A stretch of DNA of 54,167 bases, from the NCBI GenBank assembly GCA_945952415.1, contig CAMFIF010000023.1, forward strand, positions 1-54,167. The letters are read 5' to 3'. The stretch comes from an uncultured Rhizobium sp. (lineage in GTDB: Bacteria; Pseudomonadota; Alphaproteobacteria; Rhizobiales; Rhizobiaceae). Position numbers and translations under genes: made by a program. The notes below the pieces were generated by a model. The model was not told the DNA's origin. It made no database searches and was given only the letters and a program-made list of their open reading frames with translations. Below, in pieces: positions 31,893 through 43,300 of this stretch. Each line of letters starts with the position of its first letter. The first letter of the stretch is position 1.

Positions 31893-32463
31893 GGGTAAGT
31901 CCCATCTTTTCCCGCGTGAAGAGATCGAGAAAGCCGGTCAAGGCCGGGCCACCCAGCCCGAGCGCGCCCAGAACCTCCGCCGTAAAGGTGAGGGGGGCCG
32001 TGCCGGGTGCGGTGATGATGTGGCGGTCTCGGCAGGCGCCCGGCTGGTCGCTGTAGAGCGCCTCGCCCGCATAAAACTCCACACGAAGCGTTTCGCGGCT
32101 GTTCGAGGTGTGCCGACGCGTGTTCAGAAGACCGGCGCGGGCCATGGCGATGGTGCCGCCGCAAATGCCGGCGATCAGGCGGCCGCTCCGGTCGAAGGTC
32201 CGGAGCGTTTCGGCGATATCGGGCGGGGTGGCGGACTCCCAGCTCGTGCCGCCGGCAATCAGCAGGGCATCGGTCTCCTTCGGATCGATCCGCTCCAGCG
32301 GGGCATGCGGTGTCACGCGCAGGCCACCCATGGAGGTGACGGGCAAACCGTCCGGCGTGGCGACGGTTACGCCGCAGCCAAGATGGGTGCGCGCCGCCGC
32401 CGAGAGGAGGGCGCATTCCCAATCGGCAAAGTTCTCGGTCAAGAGCAGGGTGAGGGCGGGCAT
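31885..32463 (-). CDS. DJ-1/PfpI-family protein
   Basis: A 192-residue protein of the DJ-1/ThiJ/PfpI superfamily. The conserved cysteine is C101 in the elbow AGICGGTIA and the partner glutamate E16 in FADWECALL. Members act as amidases, glyoxalase-like or chaperone-like proteins; this one cannot be placed. Its start is 30 bp after the GNAT stop, so it is the second gene of an operon whose leader carries an attenuator-like element. AAAGGA lies 7 nt before the ATG. The 3' end overlaps the cytochrome gene on the other strand. Confidence 0.9.
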   Translation of the reverse strand: MPALTLLLTENFADWECALLSAAARTHLGCGVTVATPDGLPVTSMGGLRVTPHAPLERIDPKETDALLIAGGTSWESATPPDIAETLRTFDRSGRLIAGICGGTIAMARAGLLNTRRHTSNSRETLRVEFYAGEALYSDQPGACRDRHIITAPGTAPLTFTAEVLGALGLGGPALTGFLDLFTREKMGLTPT

Positions 32464-32493
32464 GATGCGGTCCTTTCAGGTCGGTTGCGTCGA

Positions 32494-32979
32494 TCAGACG
32501 GCGAGCGACTGGCTGTAGCGCATGCCGGTCACGGGGCGCGGCGTGAAGGACAGGGTTTCGTAGAAGCGATGCGCCTTGAAATTGCCCGTAGCCGCACCGA
32601 CCGTCATGAAGCTGCAACCGAGGCGCCGGGCTTCGTCCCGCGCAATCGCCACCAGATTCTGGCCGATCCCCTGATGGCGGAAGGTCGGGCGGACATAGAG
32701 ATGGTGGATGTCGAGCCCGCGCGCGCCCTCGTTGGCGCGGTAGACCGGGGCGAGGATGGTGTAGCCGATCGCCTCCCGACCGCTTTCGGCAATCAGAGCA
32801 CGGATCCATGGCTGGGGACCGAAAAGATCCCGCTCCAGGACGTCGGGGGCGATATGGGCCGAATCGCCGTGATGGGCGGCAAGCTCCGACACCATCGCGG
32901 TGAGAACATCGAGATCCTCCCGCCTGACGGTCCGGATGCGCACAACGGGCAGGCGCGTGATCTGGGGCATGTCATTCAT
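32494..32979 (-). CDS. GNAT-family N-acetyltransferase
   Basis: A 161-residue acetyl-CoA-dependent acetyltransferase. The acetyl-CoA-binding motif A is HHLYVRPTFRHQGIGQNL (R/Q-x-x-G-x-G as RHQGIG), followed by GAATGNFKAHRFYETLSF, a motif B-like element. The ATG at 32977-32979 is preceded by AAGGGAC. The substrate is unknown; the sequence is of the diamine/amino-acid acetyltransferase-like part of the superfamily. Directly upstream lies a leader peptide rich in aromatic codons with an intrinsic terminator, which suggests control by charged Phe/Tyr/Trp tRNA. An aromatic amino acid or related compound as substrate is therefore a testable guess. Confidence 0.9.
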   Translation of the reverse strand: MNDMPQITRLPVVRIRTVRREDLDVLTAMVSELAAHHGDSAHIAPDVLERDLFGPQPWIRALIAESGREAIGYTILAPVYRANEGARGLDIHHLYVRPTFRHQGIGQNLVAIARDEARRLGCSFMTVGAATGNFKAHRFYETLSFTPRPVTGMRYSQSLAV

Positions 32980-33024
32980 TGCTTTCGTCCCTTTTTTTGC
33001 ACCTCGGGCGGACGGTATCCCGGA

Positions 33025-33092
33025 AACAGAAAAGCCGCCCTGGAGGCGGCTCATTGTCATGTGATGACGGGGCCGCTCCTATCGGAACAGCC
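33025..33092 (-). promoter_or_regulatory. Transcription attenuator with alternative hairpins
   Basis: On the minus strand four segments follow each other. Segment 1: GGCTGTTCC (33092-33084), lying on the Trp-Leu-Phe codons of the leader. Segment 2: GGAGCGGCC (33079-33071). Segment 3: GCCGCCTCC (33050-33042). Segment 4: GGGCGGC (33040-33034), followed by TTTTCTGTT. Pairing 1:2 (two G-U pairs, loop GATA), 2:3 (one bulge) or 3:4 (terminator) exclude each other in the classical order. A ribosome stalled on the aromatic codons would mask segment 1, free segment 2 and prevent termination. A small GTCAT/ATGAC hairpin lies between segments 2 and 3. Confidence 0.82.
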
Positions 33093-33141
33093 AAAAATAC
33101 TTCTGCGCGTGGTTGGTCTTCGTCATCATGGTCAGCACCAT
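33079..33141 (-). CDS. Leader peptide with aromatic codon run, upstream of GNAT operon
   Basis: A 20-codon reading frame that ends in KYFWLFR and a TAG stop; the codons UAU UUU UGG CUG UUC give Tyr-Phe-Trp-Leu-Phe in a row. Internal ATGs at 33127-33129 and 33124-33126 give 16- or 15-residue versions, and no strong ribosome site is present. A leaderless start is therefore possible, as known for the rhizobial trpL leader. It overlaps segment 1 of the attenuator. The peptide has the composition expected of a sensor for aromatic aminoacyl-tRNA supply. Confidence 0.78.
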   Translation of the reverse strand: MVLTMMTKTNHAQKYFWLFR

Positions 33142-33165
33142 GTCCGAGCGCCGGCGCGCTGTCAA
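33137..33165 (-). promoter_or_regulatory. Probable promoter of the leader-GNAT-DJ-1 operon
   Basis: CTTGACA on the minus strand (TTGACA at 33165-33160) fits the -35 consensus of rhizobial sigma-70 promoters. With 17 bp spacing the -10 would fall at 33142-33137 (CATGGT), a weak match, placing the start of transcription close to the ATGs at 33124-33129. Confidence 0.45.
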
Positions 33166-33227
33166 GAGGGCCCTTTTCCGGAGGCAATGCAACCCTGCGT
33201 TCATGCTGCAGACAGATTCAGAGGTTT

Positions 33228-33680
33228 ATGATGGTGTCTTCGTTGCGCTTTTTGGAAACCATGATGGCTGCTTTCTCTCCGACGCTTCCCCTGATCGCCC
33301 TTGCGGCCCTTGCCGGCACGCTGCTGCCGGGTTCGGCCATGGCCGCTTCTTCCTGCCCCGTCATTTCATCCGGAAAATGGCATGCCTGGATCGACCGATT
33401 CCCCGGCAAGGGAATCAACCGACTCGTCGTGGTCGGTTCTGTCGAGCTGCCGTCGCCCGGCTACCGCTGGCGGATGGTGAAGGCTGGAGGATTGCGGGGG
33501 CGGCCACCGCTTCAGGAACTGAGACTGGAACTCGATCCGCCTGAGGGCATTGTGGCGCAGGTGGTAACGCCCGTCGATGTGCGCGGGGAGGCGAAGACGG
33601 CCTTTTCGAACCTGCGGGTGATGGTGAGCTGCGGCGGCAAACGGCTTGCCTACTTCGATGAGGTGGTGATCACCGATTGA
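33228..33680 (+). CDS. Hypothetical exported protein
   Basis: A 150-residue protein with a signal peptide (ending about LLPGSAMA, before ASSCPV). The mature part is mainly beta in pattern (INRLVVVGSVELPS, LRLELDPPEGIVAQVV, LRVMVSCGGKRLAYF) with two cysteines that may pair. Start: ATG 33228 or 33231 after AGAGG, or ATG 33261 after GGAAA; the last still keeps the whole signal peptide. The family is not recognised. It is divergent from the attenuated GNAT operon and followed by a hairpin. Confidence 0.7.
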   Translation: MMVSSLRFLETMMAAFSPTLPLIALAALAGTLLPGSAMAASSCPVISSGKWHAWIDRFPGKGINRLVVVGSVELPSPGYRWRMVKAGGLRGRPPLQELRLELDPPEGIVAQVVTPVDVRGEAKTAFSNLRVMVSCGGKRLAYFDEVVITD

Positions 33681-33689
33681 GGGGCTCTG

Positions 33690-33720
33690 GCGGGACTTTT
33701 GCCGTGGCTGTCAGTCCCGC
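33690..33720. terminator. Hairpin between convergent genes
   Basis: GCGGGACT (33690-33697) and AGTCCCGC (33713-33720) form a perfect 8-bp stem with a 15-nt loop between the two convergent hypothetical genes. No clear T-run, so the terminator role is tentative. Confidence 0.5.
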
Positions 33721-33726
33721 AATAAC

Positions 33727-34035
33727 TCATTCAACGTCATTGGAAAATTGCATGTAGAGCGCGCGCACCTTGTCGGCGCTGTCCTCGTCTGCGGCTGACG
33801 GTGCAGAGGCTGCAGCCGCCGCCGAGCGCGGCGCCACATCTCCGCTCTTCAGCGCCCAGAGCGCGTTCGAGAGCGAGGAGGAAAGGAGGGTGCTGCTTTC
33901 CACGACCGGCGAGGAAAGAGCGATGCGGGCCGGCTGCTGCACCGTTTGCTGCACCGGGTCGTCCTTGTCCAGTTCGGGTCGGCGAAAGCGGCCCTGATCG
34001 TAGTAATAGCCCTGAAGACCACTGTCGATGCGCAT
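33727..34035 (-). CDS. Hypothetical small protein
   Basis: A 102-residue protein starting at ATG 34033-34035. Its N-terminal MRIDSGLQGYYYDQGRFRRP is distinctive; the middle is Ser/Leu-rich and an Ala/Ser-rich linker (about 70-83) leads to an acidic C-terminal part (DKVRALYMQFSNDVE). No signal peptide, membrane segment or known domain. It is divergent from the giant RTX gene. A connection with that gene cannot be shown. Confidence 0.65.
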   Translation of the reverse strand: MRIDSGLQGYYYDQGRFRRPELDKDDPVQQTVQQPARIALSSPVVESSTLLSSSLSNALWALKSGDVAPRSAAAAASAPSAADEDSADKVRALYMQFSNDVE

Positions 34036-34342
34036 TGTCGCTCTCGCTTCTTGATCCTGTTAAGGATTTATTAATCATTTCAGGCTTGCGCGAGGCTTGC
34101 GTTGCTTAAAAGCCGGCCCTTGACACGGACTCCCTCTTTTGAGCCGTGTCGTGAAGGGTGTAGTGCTTCGCGGCCGGATCGCCCGGAACTGCAGCGGGTT
34201 TCGAAGGGTATGTTCCGTCCCCACGCCGCTGGTACACGGATAAATAGTATTCGTTAGTACATTAGAAAAATATATGAAATTAAATTCGGATTAATGAATG
34301 GAATATAGGGTTTGAGCAGATACCTTATCGAGTCATTCTGCC
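34036..34342 (+). promoter_or_regulatory. AT-rich upstream region of the giant RTX gene
   Basis: The 307-bp gap has no gene. A hairpin GACACGG (34122-34128) / CCGTGTC (34144-34150) lies in its first half, next to a CTTGACA. From about 34220 to 34320 the sequence becomes strongly AT-rich, unlike the GC-rich surroundings, as expected for a promoter or for H-NS/MucR-type silencing. No exact -10/-35 pair was chosen. Confidence 0.45.
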
Positions 34343-37300
34343 ATGCCCTCAACCATCTACCGAAACAGCGACACGAACACGCCGCCGACGAATTATCCGT
34401 CGATGACGAATGTCGCCGAGACCGTAGTCGGCTCGAGCGCCAATGACGTCGTGGACGTGCAGCCGGACGGGCTGAGCGCGGGGGATACGATCGATCTTCA
34501 GGCTGGCACGGATACGCTGCGCCTCACTACCGCCGGCACCATGGATCTGACATTGCCCGCCTCCATTGCCGGGGTGGAAGCGCTGGAAGGCAGCGCTGGC
34601 GACGATATCTTCATCGTCACACTTGTTCATCTCGGCATTTTGCAGTCGATCAACGGAATGGCCGGCTATGACGTGCTGCAATTTGCCACTGCCGGCACCT
34701 ACAACCTCTCCGCTCTGGGCCCCACCATCACCGGGATCGAGGAATATCGCGGCTCAAGCGGCAATGATACGATCATCGGCACCGCCGGCAGCGATCGCAT
34801 CGTCGGCGGCGCGGGCGCGGATTCGCTTACCGGCAATGCGGGCAACGACTATCTCGATGGCGGCACCGGAGCCGACACGCTGACGGGGGGAATTGGTAAC
34901 GACCTCTATGTCGTCGATGACGTGAATGACGTGGTTGACGAGACCGGCGCTTCCGGGACGGATGAAGTACAGAGCTGGATCACCTACAGCCTCGTGGCAT
35001 CCACCAAGGTCAAGGGCGATATCGAGAACCTGACGCTTCTCGGCACGGCCGCAATCAACGGCACCGGTAATGCTCTGAACAACATTATCACCGGCAATTC
35101 CGGCAACAACACCCTCTATGGCGGTGCCGGCAATGATACGCTCTATGGCATGGATGGCAACGACATCCTGTATGGCCAGACGGGCGACGACACGATGGTC
35201 GGCGGTAATGGCGATGATATCTACTATCTCGATTCCGCCCTCGACGTGGTGGTGGAACTGGCCGGTGGCGGCAATGATACCGTCCGCTCCAATGTTACCG
35301 TCACCCTGGCGATGATCGGTAACCAAGTGGAGCGGATCGAGCTTTTGGGCTCCAACGGTTTGGCCACCAGCACGGATGCCCTTAACGCCACCGGCAACGA
35401 CCTCGATAACAGCATCATCGGCAATGCCGGCGCCAATATCCTGAGCGGCGGCCTCGGTAACGATACGATCGACGGGGGTGCGGGTGCCGACCGCATGGAA
35501 GGCGGCGACGGCAACGACATCTACAATGTCGACAATGTCGGCGACCAGGTCATCGAACTGGCCGGCCAGGGCAGCGATATCGTCCGGTCGTGGATCGACT
35601 GGACACTCGGCGCCAATATCGAGACTCTCTACCTTCAGGGCACCGGAAACCTCACGGCATGGGGCAATGAGCTTGCCAACGGCATATCCGGAAACTCCGG
35701 AAACAACGTGATCTGGGGCTACGGTGGCAGCGATACGATTGACGGCAAGGCAGGTGCCGACCGGATGATCGGCGGACTCGGCGGCGACATGTATACCGTC
35801 GACAATATCGGAGATACGACAGAAGAAAATGCCAACGAAGGATGGGATACTGTTCGATCCTCGGTAAGCTGGACCCTCAGCGCCAATACCGAGGCTCTGG
35901 TTCTGTGGGGTGATTCGACGCTGCAGACGGCCTCGACGCTCAATCTGAACGGGACGGGAAACGCACTCGACAATACGATCACGGGCAATGCCGGCAACAA
36001 CCGCATCGATGGCGGTCTCGGCATCGACACCATGGCCGGCGGCCTGGGTGACGACACCTATGTGGTGGACAATGCAAATGACGTCGTTACAGAGCTGGCC
36101 AACCAGGGGAACGATACGATCGAGGCCGGCTTCACCTATTCGCTTGCCATCCTTGCCAATGTCGAAAACCTGACGCTCACCGGCACCGGCAACATCGATG
36201 CCACCGGCAATGCCTCTGCGAATATCCTGACCGGCAACAGCGGCAACAACACGCTGGACGGCGGTGCGGGCGACGACATCCTGATCGGTGGATTGGGGGA
36301 CGATGACTATATCGTCGACAGCGTCAACGATGTCGTCCAGGAAAATGCCGGAGGCGGCATCGACGAGATCCTGACCTGGGTGACGCTCGCGACCCTCGCG
36401 GCCAATGTCGAGCGCCTGACACTCTTGGGCTCCGCAAACCTCAATGCGACCGGCAATACGCTCGACAACACGATCACCGGCAACAGCGGCAACAACGTCA
36501 TCGACGGCGGCGGGGGTGCGGATACCCTGATCGGCGGTGCGGGCGACGATACCTATATCGTCGACAATACCGGGGAACTGGTGATCGAAAATGCCGGCGA
36601 AGGCACGGACAAGGTCTTCTCCTCGCTGCAGGCCTATACGCTGACCGCCAATGTGGAGCAACTGGAACTGACGGGCACTGCCGACCTCAACGGCACCGGC
36701 AACCAGGATGCGAACCTCATTACCGGTAACAGCGGCAACAACACGCTGTCCGGTGGCGATGGCGATGACACGCTGCGCGGCGGGGCGGGTAACGATGTTC
36801 TGATCGGCGGTTCGGGGACGGATACGCTCGAAGGCGGCAGCGGTGACGACACCTACCGCATCGATGCCCTGGATATACTGACCGAAGCCAGCAATGGCGG
36901 GACCGATACGGTCGAGGCGGATTTCAGCTACACGCTGCTTGCCAACTTCGAGCGGCTGACGCTCCTCGGTACGCTGGCGATCGACGGCACGGGTAACAGC
37001 GCCGACAACGTGCTGACCGGCAACAGCGCCAACAACGTTCTGGACGGCGGCGGCGGCAATGACCGGCTGATCGGCAATGGGGGCGCAGACACGCTGAGGG
37101 GCGGCACGGGCGACGATACCTATGTGATCGACGCGGCGGATACGCTGGTGGAAGCGGCGGGCGCCGGTACGGACACGGTCGAGGCGGATTTCAGCTACAC
37201 GCTTCTTGTCAATTTCGAAAACCTGACGCTGACAGGCACCTCCGCCATTGATGGCACCGGCAACAGCCAGGATAACGTGCTCATCGGCAACAGTGCCAAC

Positions 37301-40300
37301 AATGTGCTGGATGGCATGGGCGGTCGCGACATCATGCGCGGCGGTGCGGGCGACGATACCTATTATGTCGATGATCTCAACGACCAGGTGATCGAAAATG
37401 CCAATGAAGGCTATGATATCATCTACGCGACCGTGAACTATACGGCCGGCCCGAACATTGAACGGGTCGTGCTTATCGGGACGCAGGACCTCAACATCAC
37501 CGGCGATGCCAGCGACAACCTGCTGGAGGGCAATGCCGGCAACAACCGAATCGATGGTCTTGCCGGCAATGACCGCATGATCGGCGGCCTCGGCAACGAT
37601 ACCTATGTGGTCGACAGCCTCGGCGATGTGGTGGTGGAATATGCCGGAGGCGGCATAGACACGATCGAGACCAGCCTGACCTACAGCCTTGCCGGATTGA
37701 CGGAAGTCGAAAACCTGACCCTTACGGGCTCGAATCATGTGGATGCAACCGGCAATGCCAAGGATAACATCCTTATCGGCAACTCCGGCGACAACGTGCT
37801 CGACGGCGGCGCGGGCATCGACACGATGCGCGGCGGGGCAGGTGGCGACACCTATTATGTCGACAACACCAATGATGTGGCCGACGAAACCGGGGGCAGC
37901 GGCTTCGACGAGGTGATTTCCTCGGTCAGTTACCGCATCGGCGCCGGTATCGAAAAGCTCACGCTGACCGGCACCGCGAATATCGATGGCACCGGCAATG
38001 CCGGCGGCAACATGATCTACGGCAATTCCGGCAACAACGTGCTGACGGGTGATGCCGGCAATGACGTGCTCGACGGCGGTGCCGGCGACGACCGCATGAT
38101 CGGTGGTGTCGGCGATGACACCTTTGTGGTGGACAGCATCAACGATCAGGTGCTGGAAAATGCCGGCGAAGGTACGGATACGATCCGTGCCTCGCTGAGC
38201 TGGTCGCTGGCAAACCTTGCCAATGTCGAGAACCTGACGCTCATGGGCACGGGTAACCTCGACGCGACGGGTAATGCTGCCGACAACGTGCTGACGGGAA
38301 ACTCCGGCGCCAACGTGCTCGACGGCGGGGCGGGCAATGACCGCATGGAGGGTGGCACTGGAGATGACACCTATGTGGTCGACAATCTCAACGATGTGAT
38401 CGTGGAAAATGCCGGGGAAGGCACCGATACGGTCCGCGCTTCGTTGACCTACAGCCTCGCCGCGCTGGTCAATGTCGAGAATCTGACGCTTACGGGCAAT
38501 GGCAATATCGATGCGACGGGTAACGCCGCCGATAACGTTCTGACGGGCAATTCCGGCAACAACGTGCTCGATGGCGGGGCCGGCAACGATCGGATGGCTG
38601 GCGGTGCGGGTGACGACACCTATGTGGTCGACAGCCTCAACGACGTGATCATCGAGAATGCCGGGGAAGGTGCGGATACGGTCCGGGCTTCGCTGACCTA
38701 TACCCTTGCGAACCTCGCCAATGTCGAAAACCTGACGCTGACGGGCGCGGGCAATATCAATGCCACGGGTAACGCATCGGACAACGTGCTGACGGGTAAT
38801 TCCGGCAACAACGTGCTTGATGGTGGGGCCGGCAATGACCGGATGATCGGCGGGACGGGGGACGATACCTATATTGTCGACAGCCTGAACGATCAGGTGG
38901 TGGAACTGGCCAATGAGGGAACGGATACGATCCGGGCTTCGCTGAGCTACACACTTGCGAACCTCGCCAATGTCGAGAACCTGACGTTGACGGGCGCGGG
39001 CAATTTTGATGCGATGGGTAATGCATCGGACAACGTGCTGACGGGCAACTCCGGCAATAACGTGCTCGACGGCGGTGCCGGCAATGACCGGATGATCGGC
39101 GGGGCGGGCGACGACACTTATGTGGTCGATAGCCTGGGCGACGTGATAGTCGAGAATGCGGGCGAAGGCACGGATACGGTCCGGGCGTCGCTGACCTATT
39201 CGATTGCCAGCTTTGCCAATGTCGAGAACGTGACGCTGACGGGCGCAGGCAATTTCGATGCGACGGGTAACGCGGCCGATAACGTGCTGACGGGTAATTC
39301 CGGCAACAACATGCTCGACGGCGGTGCGGGCAATGACCGGCTGATCGGCGGTGCGGGTGACGATACCTATGTGGTCGACAGCCTCAACGATCAGGTGGTG
39401 GAACTGACCAATGAGGGCACGGATACGATCCGGGCTTCGCTGAGCTATACCCTTGCGAACCTCGCCAATGTCGAGAACCTGACGCTGACGGGCCTGGGCA
39501 ATATTGATGCCACCGGCAATGCCGCCGACAACGTGCTGACGGGCAATTCCGGCAACAACGTGCTCGATGGCGGGGCTGGCGACGACCGGATGATCGGTGG
39601 GCGGGGTGACGATACCTATGTTGTCGACAGCTTGGGCGATGTGATTGTCGAAAATGCCGGTGAGGGAACGGATACCGTCCGGGCTTCGCTGACCTATTCC
39701 ATCGCCAGTCTTTCCGACGTCGAAAACCTGACGCTGACAGGCGCAGGCAATTTCAATGCCACGGGTAACGCTGCCGATAACGTGCTGACGGGTAATTCCG
39801 GAAACAACGTGCTCGATGGGGGCGCGGGCAACGATCGGATGGCTGGCGGTACGGGTGACGACACCTATGTGGTCGACAGCCTCAACGACGTGATCATCGA
39901 AAATGCCGGTGAAGGCACGGATACGGTCCGGGCTTCGCTGACCTATTCCATTGCCAGCCTTGCCGACGTCGAAAACCTGACGCTGGCTGGCGCAGGCAAT
40001 TTCGATGCGACGGGTAATGCATCGGACAACGTGCTGACGGGCAATTCCGGCGATAACGTGCTCGATGGAGGCGCCGGCAATGACCGGATGATCGGCGGGG
40101 CGGGGGATGACAGTTACGTCGTCGACAGCCTCAACGATGTCATCGTCGAGAATGCCGGTGAGGGCAATGATACGATCAGGACCGCGCTCGGCTATTCGCT
40201 CGCAAACCTCGCCAATGTCGAGAACCTGACACTGACGGGCACGGGTAACTTCGACGCCACGGGCAATTCTGCCGATAACGTCCTGACGGGCAACTCCGGC

Positions 40301-43300
40301 AACAACGTGCTGGATGGCGGCGCCGGCAATGACCGCATGGTCGGTGGTGCCGGCGATGACACTTACCTTGTCGATAGTCTGAACGATGTGATTGTCGAGA
40401 ATGCCGGTGAAGGCACCGATACGGTCCGCGCTTCGTTGACCTATTCGCTCGCCAATCTCGCCAATGTCGAAAACCTGACCCTTACGGGCAGCGACAATGT
40501 GGATGCGACAGGTAACGCTGCCGATAACGTGCTGACGGGCAATTCCGGCAACAACCTTCTCGACGGTGGGGCTGGCAATGACCGCATGATCGGCGGGGCC
40601 GGGGACGATATCTATGTGATCGACAGTCTCGCCGATGTCATTGTCGAAAATGCCGGAGAAGGTACGGATACGGTACGGGCTTCGCTGACCTACAGCCTTG
40701 CCACGCTGGTCAATGTCGAGAACCTGACGCTGACGGGTGCGGGCAATATCAATGCCACGGGTAACGCCGCCGACAACGTTCTGACCGGCAATTCCGGCAA
40801 CAACGTGCTGGATGGTGGTGCCGGCAATGACCGCATGATCGGTGGGCTGGGGGATGACACCTATGTGGTCGACAGCCTCAACGATCAGGTGGTCGAACTG
40901 ACCAATGAGGGAACGGATACGATCCGGGCCGCACTCACCTTCTCGCTCGCAAACCTCGCCAATGTCGAGAACCTGACACTGACGGGCGCAGGCAATTTCG
41001 ACGCGACCGGCAATGCTGTCGATAACGTTCTGACGGGCAATTCCGGCGATAACGTGCTGGATGGTGGCGCTGGCAATGACCGGATGGTTGGCGGTGCGGG
41101 TGACGATACCTATGTGGTCGACAGCCTCAACGATCAGGTGGTGGAACTGGCCAATGAGGGCACGGATACGATCCGGGCTTCGCTGAGCTATAGCCTCGTC
41201 AATCTCGCTCATGTCGAAAACCTGACGCTGACAGGAACGGACGATATCGATGCCACCGGTAACGCATCGGACAACGTGCTGACGGGCAATTCCGGCGACA
41301 ACGTGCTGGATGGCGGGGCCGGCGCTGACCGCATGGCCGGCGGCGACGGGGATGATACTTATGCGGTCGACAGCCTGAACGATCAGGTGGTGGAACTGGC
41401 CAATCAGGGCACGGATACGATCCGGGCTTCGCTGAGCTATACCCTTGCGAACCTCGCCAATGTCGAAAACCTGACGTTGACCGGAACGGCCGATATCGAT
41501 GCCACCGGTGACGCATCGGACAACGTGCTGACAGGCAATTCCGGCAACAACGTCCTGGATGGCGGCGCCGGCAATGACCGGATGATCGGCGGCGACGGGG
41601 ATGATACTTATGCGGTCGACAGTCTGAACGATCAGGTGATCGAGCGCGCCAATGAGGGCACGGATACGATCCGGGCTTCGCTGAGCTATTCGATTGCTAG
41701 CCTCGCCAATGTCGAGAACCTGACACTGACCGGTATTGGCAATATCGATGCCACGGGTAACGCCGCCGATAACGTGCTGACGGGCAACTCCGGCAATAAC
41801 GTGCTGGATGGCGGGGCGGGCAATGACCGCATGATCGGCGGCGCGGGCGACGACACTTATGTGGTCGATAGCCTGGGCGACGTGATAGTCGAGAATGCGG
41901 GCGAAGGCACGGATACGGTCCGGGCGTCGCTGACCTATTCGATTGCCAGCTTTGCCAATGTCGAGAACGTGACGCTGACGGGCGCAGGCAATTTCGATGC
42001 GACGGGTAACGCGGCCGATAACGTGCTGACGGGCAATTCCGGCAACAACGTGCTGGATGGCGGTACTGGCGACGACCGCATGATCGGTGGGCTGGGGGAT
42101 GACACCTATGTGGTCGACAGCCTCAACGATCAGGTGGTCGAACTGACCAATGAGGGAACGGATACGATCCGGGCCGCACTCACCTTCTCGCTCGCAAACC
42201 TCGCCAATGTCGAGAACCTGACGCTGACGGGCGCAGGCAATTTCGACGCGACCGGCAATGCCGCTGACAACGTGCTCACCGGCAATTCCGGCAACAACGT
42301 GCTCGATGGCGGGGCTGGCGACGACCGGATGATCGGTGGAGCGGGCGACGATACCTATGTGGTCGACAGCCTCAACGATCAGGTGATCGAGCGCGCCAAT
42401 GAAGGCACGGATACGATCCGTTCATCGCTGACCTACAGCCTCGCCACGCTCGCAAATGTGGAAAACCTGACGCTGACGGGCGCCGCCGACATCGATGCGA
42501 TGGGCAATGGCGGGAACAACGTGCTCACGGGCAACTCCGGCAATAACCTGCTGGATGGTGGCGCCGGCGATGACCGCATGATCGGCGGGCGGGGCGACGA
42601 TATCTATGTGGTCGATAGCCTCAACGACCAGGTGGTGGAACTTGCCAATGAAGGGACGGATACGGTCCGGGCTTCCATTACCTATAGCCTCGCCTCGGCC
42701 GCCAATGTCGAGAGCCTGACGCTGACCGGTACGGCAGATATTGATGCGACGGGTAACGCTTCGGATAACGTGCTGACCGGCAATTCCGGCAACAATGTGC
42801 TGGACGGTGGGGCGGGGAATGACCGGATGATCGGTGGGCTGGGGGACGACACCTATGTCGTGGACAGCCTCAACGATCAGGTGGTGGAACTGGCCAATGA
42901 GGGAACGGATACGATCCGGGCCGCACTCACCTTCTCGCTCGCAATCCTCGCCAATGTCGAGAACCTGACACTGACGGGCGCAGGCAATTTCGACGCGACC
43001 GGCAATGCTGCCGATAACGTTCTGACGGGCAATTCCGGCGATAACGTGCTGGATGGTGGCGCCGGCAATGACCGGATGGTTGGCGGTACGGGCGACGATA
43101 CCTATGTGGTCGACAGTCTCAACGACCAGATCGTGGAGCTCGCCAATGAGGGCACGGATACGATCCGGGCCTCCATCACCTATAGCCTCGCAAATCTTCC
43201 AACCGTCGAAAACCTGACGCTGACGGGAACGGCCGATATCGATGCCACCGGTAACGCATCGGACAACGTGCTGACAGGCAATTCCGGCGACAACGTGCTG

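Noticed and set aside
34754..41212. Open frame of 2152 codons on the minus strand opposite the RTX gene, with others at 42422-43702, 43718-45148, 45452-47197 and 47339-48499
   Set aside because: They arise because the repeated codons of the RTX units leave one antisense frame free of stops. The translation has no independent start signal or known domain, and the frame repeats with the same 249-bp period.
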